The notes below the pieces were generated by a model. It was given only the letters and a program-made list of their open reading frames with translations. It was not told the origin of the DNA and ran no database searches. A stretch of 19,715 nt of DNA from Candidatus Peribacteria bacterium (GTDB taxonomy: Bacteria > Patescibacteria > JAEDAM01 > Absconditabacterales > Absconditicoccaceae): positions 1 to 19,715 of the forward strand of contig JAITQZ010000051.1 of assembly GCA_031288635.1 (NCBI GenBank). Direction: 5' to 3'. The translations under genes and the position numbers were made by a program. How positions within the stretch are numbered: position 1 is the first letter of the stretch; each line of letters starts with the position of its first letter. Below, piece by piece: positions 9,804 to 16,990 of the stretch.

Positions 9804-9807
9804 ACTT

Positions 9808-9975
9808 TTACGTTTTATATCCAAAAACCAACAGAATGATACCAACAACGAAAACTACAATAACCAAAGAAAAAACGATTATCATCTTGAGTTCATTATA
9901 GTGTAATTTACCATCATTAGGGTCAATACCTATTGATATATGGTATTTCTTAATCCATTTAATCAACTTTTTCAT
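9808..9975 (-). CDS. 55-residue one-helix membrane microprotein with EF-hand-like loop
   Basis: ATG at 9975 and TAA at 9808-9810 enclose a 55-residue product. The N-terminus is basic (MKKLIKWIKKY), then comes DPNDGKLHYNE (18-28), which resembles an EF-hand loop one residue short (D1, N3, D4-G5, L7, E11), then a single hydrophobic helix (about 32-51) ending in GYKT. The stop is 4 bp before the channel ATG, so the two are almost certainly co-translated. By position and topology it is a candidate auxiliary subunit or calcium sensor of the channel. That function is inference, and the EF-hand similarity is imperfect. No family is recognised. Confidence 0.7.
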   Translation of the reverse strand: MKKLIKWIKKYHISIGIDPNDGKLHYNELKMIIVFSLVIVVFVVGIILLVFGYKT

Positions 9976-10000
9976 TTTTTACTTTTTTTTTATTTTACAT

Positions 10001-10029
10001 AAGGAAAGAAAGCTGACAAAAATGCCAGC
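10001..10029 (-). terminator. Probable terminator after the 58-residue membrane protein gene
   Basis: On the minus strand GCTGGCA (10023-10029) pairs with TGTCAGC (10012-10018), with one G-U pair and a 4-nt loop, followed by a T-rich but interrupted tract (10011-10001). It starts 24 nt after the TAG. The weak tail suggests partial read-through into the microprotein/channel pair. Confidence 0.55.
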
Positions 10030-10053
10030 CCCTCCCAGTTTTTTACTTTACAT

Positions 10054-10230
10054 CTACTCCTCAGAATTTTCATCCTTAGGAGATTTAGAGGTGAATATCT
10101 TATATAAATAATACACCACCCCAGCCACAAGAGCCAGTCCAAGCAATGGTTTGATAACAGACCACGCCAAAACCAGCCCAACAATCGCTGCCACGATAAT
10201 AATCGCGACTTTCCAATACAACTTCTTCAT
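10054..10230 (-). CDS. 58-residue two-helix membrane microprotein
   Basis: ATG 10230 to TAG 10054 encodes a small basic-start protein (MKKLYWKVAIII). It has two hydrophobic segments (about 7-25 and 29-47), joined by an SVIKP turn, and a charged tail (SKSPKDENSEE). It starts 11 bp after the ABC ATPase stop, so it is probably translated as the last gene of the transporter operon. It has no recognised family. It may be a small transporter subunit or regulator; this rests only on position. No glycine is encoded by TGA. Confidence 0.65.
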   Translation of the reverse strand: MKKLYWKVAIIIVAAIVGLVLAWSVIKPLLGLALVAGVVYYLYKIFTSKSPKDENSEE

Positions 10231-10241
10231 TTCTTTTTATT

Positions 10242-11093
10242 TTAAGAGTTGATAATATCACTTGAAATTTGTTTTACCAAATCCAAATGACCTTGTCCGA
10301 ACGGTTGCCAAGCCAGTCCCAATTCTTTCAAATTGTACTGACTTACTATCGTGCCGATACGAATCAGGTCTCCCTGTTCATCCCGAGGATAACCAATCAC
10401 ATAAATTTGGTCAGCCAACTCTACAGCCAGCTCTAAATCGTGAGTCGAAAAAATAATCGTATTCAACTCATCAGCTGCCATAGTGAGCTCCATCATCTCT
10501 TTTGTGTTTTGGATTCCTCGTATGCTCAATCCTGAGAAAGGCTCATCCATAATAATGAAACGATTTCCTCTCAGAATTTGCATAATGACAGCCGTACGCT
10601 GCTTCTGTCCACCGGAACAATCATTGATATGGTTATGTGCTGCCTCCGATAAATGCCAATTATTCAGATACATATTCACTAAATCCTTTCGTTCAGATTT
10701 AAGAACATTTCCCTTAGCAGCGGCAAACATCAGCTGTTGAAACAGTGTCATATCCCTAAAAAGGGTATATTTCTGGTCAACAAGTCCCATATCACCTTCC
10801 TTCACAATTTTTCCTCCTCCATTTTTCAAATCAGGTATCATAATAGACCCTGTTGTTGGAGGGACGAGCCCAGAAAGCACCTTGAAAAGCGTTGATTTTC
10901 CACGTCCAGAATCGCCAACAATAGCAATCATCTGTCCCTGAAATCGCCCTTCACGGATAACATCCTTCTCTTCAAAAGAAATGTCTTGAATTAAGACCTT
11001 CTGTCCTTTTCCATCGTTGTTATCTACTATCAAAGATACATTTTCTACTTTGAGAATCGTATCTCCATACGTATAATCCAATTTCGTATCCAT
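10242..11093 (-). CDS. ABC transporter ATP-binding protein, NitT/TauT type
   Basis: A 283-residue nucleotide-binding subunit that hydrolyses ATP to drive the adjacent permease. Visible motifs: Walker A GDSGRGKST (60-68), Q-loop region LVDQKYTLF, a signature CSGGQKQR (159-166) in which Cys replaces the usual Leu, Walker B FIIMDEP (D183, E184) and the H-loop STHD. It has the TauB/SsuB/NrtC layout with an insertion-rich N-terminal strand pair. The ATG lies 3 bp after the permease stop. Substrate cannot be told from the sequence; nitrate, sulfonate, taurine, thiamine-precursor and metal systems all belong to this group. Confidence 0.9.
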   Translation of the reverse strand: MDTKLDYTYGDTILKVENVSLIVDNNDGKGQKVLIQDISFEEKDVIREGRFQGQMIAIVGDSGRGKSTLFKVLSGLVPPTTGSIMIPDLKNGGGKIVKEGDMGLVDQKYTLFRDMTLFQQLMFAAAKGNVLKSERKDLVNMYLNNWHLSEAAHNHINDCSGGQKQRTAVIMQILRGNRFIIMDEPFSGLSIRGIQNTKEMMELTMAADELNTIIFSTHDLELAVELADQIYVIGYPRDEQGDLIRIGTIVSQYNLKELGLAWQPFGQGHLDLVKQISSDIINS

Positions 11094-11096
11094 ACC

Positions 11097-11903
11097 TTAA
11101 AACGTTTTTTGAATTTTACTATACGGAAAGAGAGCTGGCTTCAACTTTGCCAATCCAAAATCAATCAAGGCACCTAAGCCAAAAATTAAAAGCTGAATCG
11201 CAAAGATAGAGTCTTGTGCCCCCATACGCTCTGAATCTTTAAGCCAGATACCAACGCCTCCCGCTGAACGGACAATGACTTCCACTGTCACGAACATCAT
11301 CCAGGTGATAGCAAGGTTTTGACGAAGAATTTCTATCAAATAATCTAGCCTCCCTTTGATAACAACACGCCAGAGCATTTCCCAACGGGAACACCCCATC
11401 GTGCGAGCCAAATTATATTCCTCGATAGGAATCTCGGCAATCATCGACATCAGAGACGTGATAAAATACACCGATACAAACATCGTCAGAATAGTAATCT
11501 GTACACTCCGCCCTTGTAATCCTGCCTGCGTAAGGTAAAACGTAATTCCCACCATCGGCAAGAAACGGATTTTACTTACCATCTGAGCCAGTGGTCTCAT
11601 CCACGCCAACGGCGAAAGATAGGAAAACAACATAGATACCAACAGTGCATAAAAGGTTGCCTGCAGACACAGACTCATACTAGTCGCAAACTCACGAACG
11701 AGTCCACGACTCCATAAATCTCCTAATGCTCCCCACACCTCCGACGGAGAGGGAATAAAGGAAACTTCTGTATACATTGATGAACGAATCCAAAAGAAGA
11801 GCAACACTGCCAACCAAAAGATAAGCAGAATAACACTCTGATTATTGGACACGTTTTCAAACGGTATAATCGGCTTTTTCAGCCATTTTTTAATCCTATT
11901 CAT
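11097..11903 (-). CDS. ABC transporter permease, NitT/TauT (BPD_transp_1) type
   Basis: A 268-residue inner-membrane permease with about six hydrophobic helices, the first at roughly residues 25-40. The cytoplasmic coupling loop carries the EAA signature as EEYNLARTMGCSRWE (161-175), the contact site for the ATPase. The overall pattern matches SsuC/TauC-like permeases. Only one permease and one ATPase gene are present, so a homodimeric transporter is expected. A hairpin resembling a terminator/attenuator separates it from the upstream receptor gene, which would make receptor more abundant than transporter. No in-frame TGA. Confidence 0.9.
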   Translation of the reverse strand: MNRIKKWLKKPIIPFENVSNNQSVILLIFWLAVLLFFWIRSSMYTEVSFIPSPSEVWGALGDLWSRGLVREFATSMSLCLQATFYALLVSMLFSYLSPLAWMRPLAQMVSKIRFLPMVGITFYLTQAGLQGRSVQITILTMFVSVYFITSLMSMIAEIPIEEYNLARTMGCSRWEMLWRVVIKGRLDYLIEILRQNLAITWMMFVTVEVIVRSAGGVGIWLKDSERMGAQDSIFAIQLLIFGLGALIDFGLAKLKPALFPYSKIQKTF

Positions 11904-11950
11904 TCTATTTATTTTTTTATTTTATTATTACATATAACACTTAAGCAAAC

Positions 11951-11990
11951 AAAAAGGGAACGTACGATACCGCACGTCCCCTCTGCGTGC
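11951..11990 (-). terminator. Terminator or attenuator with two competing hairpins
   Basis: On the minus strand GGGGACGTGC (11972-11981) pairs with GTACGTTCCC (11956-11965), followed by TTTTT, a typical terminator. The same GGGGACGTGC also contains CGTGC that pairs with GCACG at 11986-11990, making an alternative upstream hairpin that would block the terminator. It lies between the receptor stop (12007) and the permease start (11903). The rest of 11904-11950 is AT-rich without a clear promoter. Confidence 0.65.
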
Positions 11991-12006
11991 CAAATAAGCA
12001 CTAAGT

Positions 12007-13848
12007 TTATTTCGTGGTAGAGATTTCTACCCTTCGACTCAAGATGGCGTCTTCTCTGCCATTTTCATCTCGGATAAGATTTTCCTCACCACGACCATAT
12101 ACTTCGCCAAAACGTTCAGACTTAGCACCCAGTCGAATCAATTCTCTACGAACTGCTTGAGCTCTCTTTTCAGAAAGCGTCAAATTCAACTGGTCATCAC
12201 CATCTGAAGAGGTATAACCGATAATATTGACCTTAAGGTCCTCAGAGAATGCAAGCTGATTATAAATCTGCTTTACTACCTCTTTTCCCTTAGGTTCAAT
12301 CTCATCGCTACCGACACGGAAGGTAATGTTGAAATTACCTGTCGTAACGATTTGCCCTGTATTGGTGGAATAATCCACCTCATAGGCTTCGCCAGACTGG
12401 TCGAACATTTTGGAAGAGATATTTTGAACATAGGTCAAATTGACGGCTTCCTCATACGGAATCGTCCGTTTGATTTCGTTCTTGTATCCCAACGGGGACA
12501 AGTCTTCTAAGTACTGAGCAATCTGAGTATAGACCGGTTCATAGCGGGACGGTGTCCCACTTAACCCGTAATACTGTTGCACATCCGCGTAATTAAATAC
12601 GCGAGTACCACCAATCTCCTGTCCCTCAGCTTTTGAATAGCCTTTGAATGCTCGGTACCAATAATCACCATTCTGCATGTTAAACAGTTTAGAATTACAT
12701 TCCGTAGCATATCTGAGCCATTCATCATATTGTTTGACTTGATTGGTAGCCGTATACATCGCGACCAACATCTTTTCAAACAAATCTGAATTTTTTTGAG
12801 CCCATTCGTCAATAATGATAAGGGTGTTCGGCATTTGGTTGTTATACTCTTTTGTAGAGATTAACGACACATAGCCATCACCCACCGCATCAAAGACCTG
12901 CTTATCAACGGGAAACCATACGGAAGTCGCATCAATAGCTTTTTGCACCGTTTTTCCGGTACGTTTGCCATTGACGATTTCTGCTAGCTCAACTTTGTAG
13001 CCTTTCTTGACTGAAGCAATAAAGTCCTGTCCTGCACGAGCAATACTACCACCTTCTGCGTGAACAAAGTTCACTGCATTAGAGTCGTATGTTTTTTCGT
13101 CAGGATTGACGGGAATACCGAGCTGTGCCGCATAGTTTACGACAATCACCCAGTCTCCATCACCAACAACCGTGGAAACCAAAGCTCCTCTCAGTTTCTG
13201 AGGGTCGCTTTTCCACGCTCTCGGACCAATCAATCGGTCTTCACCATAACTTAATCCGGCTGCAGCAACCACTTTCGCGTGATATTTTCCAGAGCCATAG
13301 ATGTCATCTATCCTCTTTTGAATCACACTAATGTAATACGGTGCTCCATCTCCCATTATCCACACACCAATCGCACCATTCACAGGGAAGTTATTTCCCG
13401 AATGGAACTCTTTTAATGCAGATAATTGAGAGTTTTGGATCGCGTCAAAGCTTTCGTTGGATTCTAGTACGAGATTTACTCCCGCTTTTTCCATTAAAGA
13501 GCCTTCAGCTGTGGCCAAAGTAGCCGTCTGCGGAGAATTATTCCCTACAGCTGCTGACCAACCAGACACCCCATTCCAAAGATACCCCATAAATTTAATA
13601 CGAGGCATTGGTTTGGATGTCGGCTTGCTAGAGGGGAAAGACAATTTCCCCGTTGCCATCTGGTTATCCACTACACTCGTCTCCTGTTCAATACCAGTAA
13701 CGGTCTTGGAAACGAATTGTTTCACATCTGGTGAAAGAAAGTACAGTGCTAGCACTGCAATTATCACCAAGGGAACGCCTACGATAAAACGCTTCGTCCC
13801 TTTTTTCATACCACCCCAAACGGATGGATTTTTACTTAAATTTGTCAT
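12007..13848 (-). CDS. Membrane-anchored substrate-binding protein fused to an OmpA-like domain
   Basis: A 613-residue extracytoplasmic protein. After a short basic N-terminus comes a membrane anchor (RFIVGVPLVIIAVLALYFL, about 20-38) with no lipobox. A periplasmic-binding-like domain spans about 75-480 (KFMGYLWNGVSGW, GAIGVWIMGDG, AAAGLSYGEDRLIGPRAW, LIIIDEWAQ) and fits a receptor for the adjacent NitT/TauT-type importer. Residues about 505-613 form an OmpA/MotB C-terminal domain (ITFRVGSDEIEPKG, LSEKRAQAVRREL). In this domain the usual GHTD is GYTS, so the peptidoglycan-binding Asp is replaced, while the conserved Arg of LSEKRA is kept. An anchored receptor with a wall-binding-type domain makes sense in a cell with one membrane. 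No TGA among about 54 glycines. Ends in TAA. Confidence 0.88.
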   Translation of the reverse strand: MTNLSKNPSVWGGMKKGTKRFIVGVPLVIIAVLALYFLSPDVKQFVSKTVTGIEQETSVVDNQMATGKLSFPSSKPTSKPMPRIKFMGYLWNGVSGWSAAVGNNSPQTATLATAEGSLMEKAGVNLVLESNESFDAIQNSQLSALKEFHSGNNFPVNGAIGVWIMGDGAPYYISVIQKRIDDIYGSGKYHAKVVAAAGLSYGEDRLIGPRAWKSDPQKLRGALVSTVVGDGDWVIVVNYAAQLGIPVNPDEKTYDSNAVNFVHAEGGSIARAGQDFIASVKKGYKVELAEIVNGKRTGKTVQKAIDATSVWFPVDKQVFDAVGDGYVSLISTKEYNNQMPNTLIIIDEWAQKNSDLFEKMLVAMYTATNQVKQYDEWLRYATECNSKLFNMQNGDYWYRAFKGYSKAEGQEIGGTRVFNYADVQQYYGLSGTPSRYEPVYTQIAQYLEDLSPLGYKNEIKRTIPYEEAVNLTYVQNISSKMFDQSGEAYEVDYSTNTGQIVTTGNFNITFRVGSDEIEPKGKEVVKQIYNQLAFSEDLKVNIIGYTSSDGDDQLNLTLSEKRAQAVRRELIRLGAKSERFGEVYGRGEENLIRDENGREDAILSRRVEISTTK

Positions 13849-13909
13849 TTTTTTTAAATTTCTTAATTTTGTTTCTAAATAATTTTTTTTAACTTACATA
13901 ATCCACAGA

Positions 13910-15073
13910 TTAAAGAATATTGAATCCTTTATCTACGGTTTCCTCCGGAGTCAATTCGTGTCCCGGATTTGAGATTTCGCTAATATTCAGCTTTTTAATT
14001 TCACCTCTATCCATTTGTTGGATGAAGTGGTCTAATTCGGCTCTATTGGCACTTGCAGTACCATTGAACAGAACACGTTGTTGACTCAATTGTTGAATAT
14101 TATTACGAATAGTTGCGATATTATCGCTAATAGTTGCCTGAGCCGATTGCATAGCAACTTGGAACACCCAACCATCTTTGATATTAAACGCAGCAGCAAT
14201 ACCTTCTGAAGCATTACGCATTCGGGTAGTTGCCGTCAATTTCCGTTCAATAATCCGAATACTCGTTTTTGTAGCATTCAAATACATTTTAGCCGCTAAA
14301 CGATTGTCTTTTAAGATTTCAATCGCTTTGCCAAACTGATTTGCATACTGAGCGTACATTTTAGACGTATCTTTGTCAGAATCAGCCTCCTGTTTCAGCA
14401 TCAGAGCATTTTGAACATACTCTTGGGCTTCTCTTTCTTTGGCACGAGATTTTTCCAATAAACCTTTGGCTTTTAGTTCCTTGGCTTCTTTTTCAAATTT
14501 CTGTGCCTCAGCATAGATACCTTTTACCCGCAGATATTTTTTATCTGCCTCTTTATCCAAATTGGAAGAATCAGTAATAAAATCTGTGCGTACGCCATCA
14601 GCTTCGTTGATTTTATTATCCACCTCTCTGACTGCTTCTTCTACATCTTCAGCCAACATTTGAAGGTTTTCAATCGGATTTTTAGCAATAAGCCCTTTAC
14701 GTTTTTTGAACATCTGAATATCAAACGCTCTCCCAACAAGGTCCAATGTTGCATTGCCCATATTGTGAAGCATTTTGATAAGACGAGGTGCCAAGCCATA
14801 AAGCGTTATCGCCACAATAGCCACAGCTCCAAAGAGAATAGCTTTGCCTCCAAATTCTACTGCATTGTCCATCATAATGATGAGCGACGGTAAACTCTTA
14901 GCAAACCATACTCCAAGAGCAATAATTCCTCCCCAAACTAAAACCTTTGAAAGAAATTTCTTTCCTTCGGGAGTCTTGAGTTTTTCAGGAATTACACTTC
15001 CTACATATTGCATTATCGGAAGCTCTTTCAATTCATTGGGTATTTCTACCCGTGTTTTACTTTCTGTCGACAT
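13910..15073 (-). CDS. Two-helix membrane protein with long coiled coil, unknown family
   Basis: A 387-residue protein. A soluble N-terminus (ELKELPIMQYVG) precedes two hydrophobic helices (about 42-65 and 75-98). After these comes a long helical, charge-rich region (about 138-320; AEDVEEAVREVDNKINEADG, FEKEAKELKAKGLLEKSRAK) ending in an NPGHELTPEETVDKGFNIL tail. The layout recalls PspA/ESCRT-III-like or other membrane-scaffold coiled-coil proteins, but I do not recognise the family. It lies 61 bp before the receptor gene in the same direction. Its ATG is in the same frame as the preceding gene with no TAA or TAG between, so under UGA = Gly the two could be made as one 670-residue protein. 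Confidence 0.82.
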   Translation of the reverse strand: MSTESKTRVEIPNELKELPIMQYVGSVIPEKLKTPEGKKFLSKVLVWGGIIALGVWFAKSLPSLIIMMDNAVEFGGKAILFGAVAIVAITLYGLAPRLIKMLHNMGNATLDLVGRAFDIQMFKKRKGLIAKNPIENLQMLAEDVEEAVREVDNKINEADGVRTDFITDSSNLDKEADKKYLRVKGIYAEAQKFEKEAKELKAKGLLEKSRAKEREAQEYVQNALMLKQEADSDKDTSKMYAQYANQFGKAIEILKDNRLAAKMYLNATKTSIRIIERKLTATTRMRNASEGIAAAFNIKDGWVFQVAMQSAQATISDNIATIRNNIQQLSQQRVLFNGTASANRAELDHFIQQMDRGEIKKLNISEISNPGHELTPEETVDKGFNIL

Positions 15074-15103
15074 TTTACTACAAATTTTTAATGTTCAAAT
15101 TTT

Positions 15104-15922
15104 TCATTCCGTAATTACCGTCTGGATTTGAGAGATAAACTGCTTCATCTCCTGAATTACCATAGATAATGCCGTCTTACCAGAAACGATTCTCAAATCA
15201 ATCTCTTGCATCTGCGGAAGATACTTTTCAGCAATTTGTCCCGCATTAGCACGCTTTTGAGAAATGATTACCCGTTTCTGTTTAATTTGCTCTTCCAATG
15301 CTTCCACCTCTTGTTCCAGACCATTTACTTCTGTTTCCAGAGTCAACTTTTCTGTATTCAATTGATTTTGCAAAGAAACCTTCTGTTTCTCACGACCAGC
15401 AATATCACTCTCAATCGCCTGAGTAAGCTCTACTACATAGTCATTTCCTGTACTAATGAGAGAATCTTTGGAAACAGAACCACCAGACATCATTTTAATA
15501 GCCGCAAAGGCATTATAAATGTTGTCTGCCGTAATCCCACCTTTCATCGCTTCTACTCCATTCCAAAACTCCAAGAAGTCCACACCCGGTTTATTGATTT
15601 TCTCCAAGAAATCATACATTTTTTGGATCATTTCCTGAGTCATTTCCGGGGTTACCACTGCTGGGGTTGTAAATGAAGATACAGGGACATTACCTTGTCC
15701 TGTAGTTCTTGCCGATGAAGCAAAAACCGTTGAACCAGGAATAGTACTTCCTGGAGGTTGCACGGTTGCTTTCCTCGCCTCAGAGGGCTGTACTTGCTGC
15801 GGTACCTCATTAGCTGCCTCTTGAGCAGCCTGTTGTTCTTTTAATTCAGCGAGATATTCGGGAGTCATAGCCATCTGTGCCAACTTCCCAAAAAGTCCGC
15901 CAAAACCTCTTTCTTTTCCCAT
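15104..15922 (-). CDS. Coiled-coil cytosolic protein, unknown family, ending at TGA
   Basis: First gene of the membrane block. The 272 residues to the TGA comprise a Gly/Phe-rich start (KERGFGGLFGKLAQM), a Gln/Pro/Ser/Thr-rich linker (about 30-90), a globular helical segment (about 90-160; FLEFWNGVEAMKGG) and a coiled coil (about 175-240; LEQEVEALEEQIKQKR). It has no signal peptide or membrane helix, so it is likely cytosolic. Two TGA codons (15104-15106 and 15095-15097) follow the coil. If TGA is Gly the frame runs on into the next gene. The ATG sits in a GTAAAAGTATGGGA context identical to that of the channel gene. The product could work with the following coiled-coil membrane protein; no family is recognised. 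Confidence 0.8.
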   Translation of the reverse strand: MGKERGFGGLFGKLAQMAMTPEYLAELKEQQAAQEAANEVPQQVQPSEARKATVQPPGSTIPGSTVFASSARTTGQGNVPVSSFTTPAVVTPEMTQEMIQKMYDFLEKINKPGVDFLEFWNGVEAMKGGITADNIYNAFAAIKMMSGGSVSKDSLISTGNDYVVELTQAIESDIAGREKQKVSLQNQLNTEKLTLETEVNGLEQEVEALEEQIKQKRVIISQKRANAGQIAEKYLPQMQEIDLRIVSGKTALSMVIQEMKQFISQIQTVITE

Positions 15923-16064
15923 ACTTTTACATTTTTTAATTTATTTAACTTGTTATTTTATTATTTATTTTTCTAACCAACTATCATAAAATAATAGTCG
16001 ACTCGTTGACTTATCTTTTGTTAAAGAACTCATCTACAGAAGGGCATTCCTTCTGATAGATATA
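15923..16064 (-). other. Long 5' leader of the membrane block
   Basis: About 140 nt between the predicted start of transcription and the ATG at 15922. It contains a 6-bp hairpin (AGAAGG 16038-16043 with CCTTCT 16049-16054, 5-nt loop) and several AGTC/GACT half-sites around 15988-16012. No known riboswitch fold was recognised and no ORF of note is present. Leader length is unusual for this window, where other leaders are 20-40 nt. Confidence 0.4.
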
Positions 16065-16095
16065 TTTATAAGGATATATATATATCTAAAGTCAA
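16065..16095 (-). promoter_or_regulatory. TTGACT-(TA)n promoter of the membrane block
   Basis: On the minus strand TTGACT (16090-16095) is followed after 3 nt by the self-complementary GATATATATATATC (16073-16086) and then TATAAA (16065-16070). The 19-bp spacing is long, and the TA tract may act as an operator or need DNA untwisting. The same arrangement recurs at 18726-18754 and 19476-19506. A 14-bp palindrome (16112-16125, TTTACA-TT-TGTAAA) lies just upstream and could be an activator site. The remaining bases to 16219 show no gene. Confidence 0.6.
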
Positions 16096-16219
16096 GCCAA
16101 TTTTATACTTTTTTACATTTGTAAATCAACAGGTGCACATAAACATTTATAGTCTGTCAATAAATATATTTCTAAAAACACACAAAACGCTGAAAAAAAA
16201 TCTTCAAAAAATCTTACAA

Positions 16220-16909
16220 CTACAGCAAAATCTTTTTCACCATTTCTATCGCCCTCCTCTGCTCCAAAAAATACGGCGAAGTCGCAATGGTAATCCCTTC
16301 AGCCTTCTCCATCAAAGCTTTCAACACAGGTACATACTTCTCTACCTCAATCCCCATCTCTGGAGCAAAAAAATCCACATCAATATCGAGCAAATAAGGC
16401 TCCACCGACACCTGCAAATGCTGCAATCCATATTCCGTTACTACCAGCTGAACCTCCGTAATCAATCCACTCTTCAAAGCAGGCTGCACAAAATTCCCCA
16501 CATTGGTACAACGCTGCACAAATGCAAACACCTCAGACGAACAATCCACCTCCAACACACCAACAGGCAAAGAAAACTGATTTTCCCACATATCCGAATG
16601 CTGGTCAATATGAACCACTTTGCACCTCTTACGAGTACGAAGATATTCCTGATACCAAAAAAACAACGCGTGATTATGATTATCAACCACATAACACTTT
16701 CCATATTTCAGAAAATATTGAAGTCCATGAAAACCCCCCTCTTGCTCCGCAAAAGCAACATACCTTTCCTCCACTGCCAGTTTTTTTTCCAGTTCCACAA
16801 AATCCTTCACTTCCACCAGCGGAGCTACTCGCAGCGGTTCAGCAGAACGAGAAAACTGCATATTCCCATCCTCAGGAGCCAGAAAAAATCACGTATACAA
16901 AGTGTTCAT
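16220..16909 (-). CDS. UPF0489-family protein (arginase-like metal motifs)
   Basis: A 229-residue protein resembling the UPF0489 family. Metal-ligand-like motifs are VVHIDQHSDMWEN and LLDIDVDFFAPEM. They correspond in form to the DxHxD and DxDxxDP motifs of ureohydrolases (arginase/agmatinase fold), so a metal-dependent hydrolase is plausible but unproven. The conserved ending ATSPYFLEQRRAI is also visible. The start is moved upstream to ATG 16909: reading TGA 16889-16891 as Gly extends the N-terminus to MNTLYTGFFLAPEDGN, in keeping with the family. It ends in TAG. It is divergent from the rsmF-like gene with an 81-bp gap, and a minus-strand TATATT (16918-16923) suggests a near-leaderless transcript. 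Confidence 0.8.
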
Positions 16910-16977
16910 CGCATTTCAATATACACAAAAACGCCCCAATTACCAGCAAAAAAGGTTTCTTTTTCAGAGAGAAATCG

Positions 16978-16983
16978 TATACT
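16978..16983 (+). promoter_or_regulatory. -10 element giving a probable leaderless rsmF-like mRNA
   Basis: TATACT lies 7 bp before the ATG at 16991, so transcription would begin at or within a base or two of the start codon. The -35 is weak (TTTCTT near 16956-16961). No Shine-Dalgarno precedes the ATG, consistent with leaderless translation. Confidence 0.4.
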
Positions 16984-16990
16984 CACCCCT

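Noticed and set aside
16133..16990. In-frame open extension upstream of the rsmF-like ATG, about 286 codons
   Set aside because: It is antisense to the UPF0489 gene, has a His/Ile/Lys/Gln-rich low-complexity product and no family similarity, and a -10 element sits just before ATG 16991.
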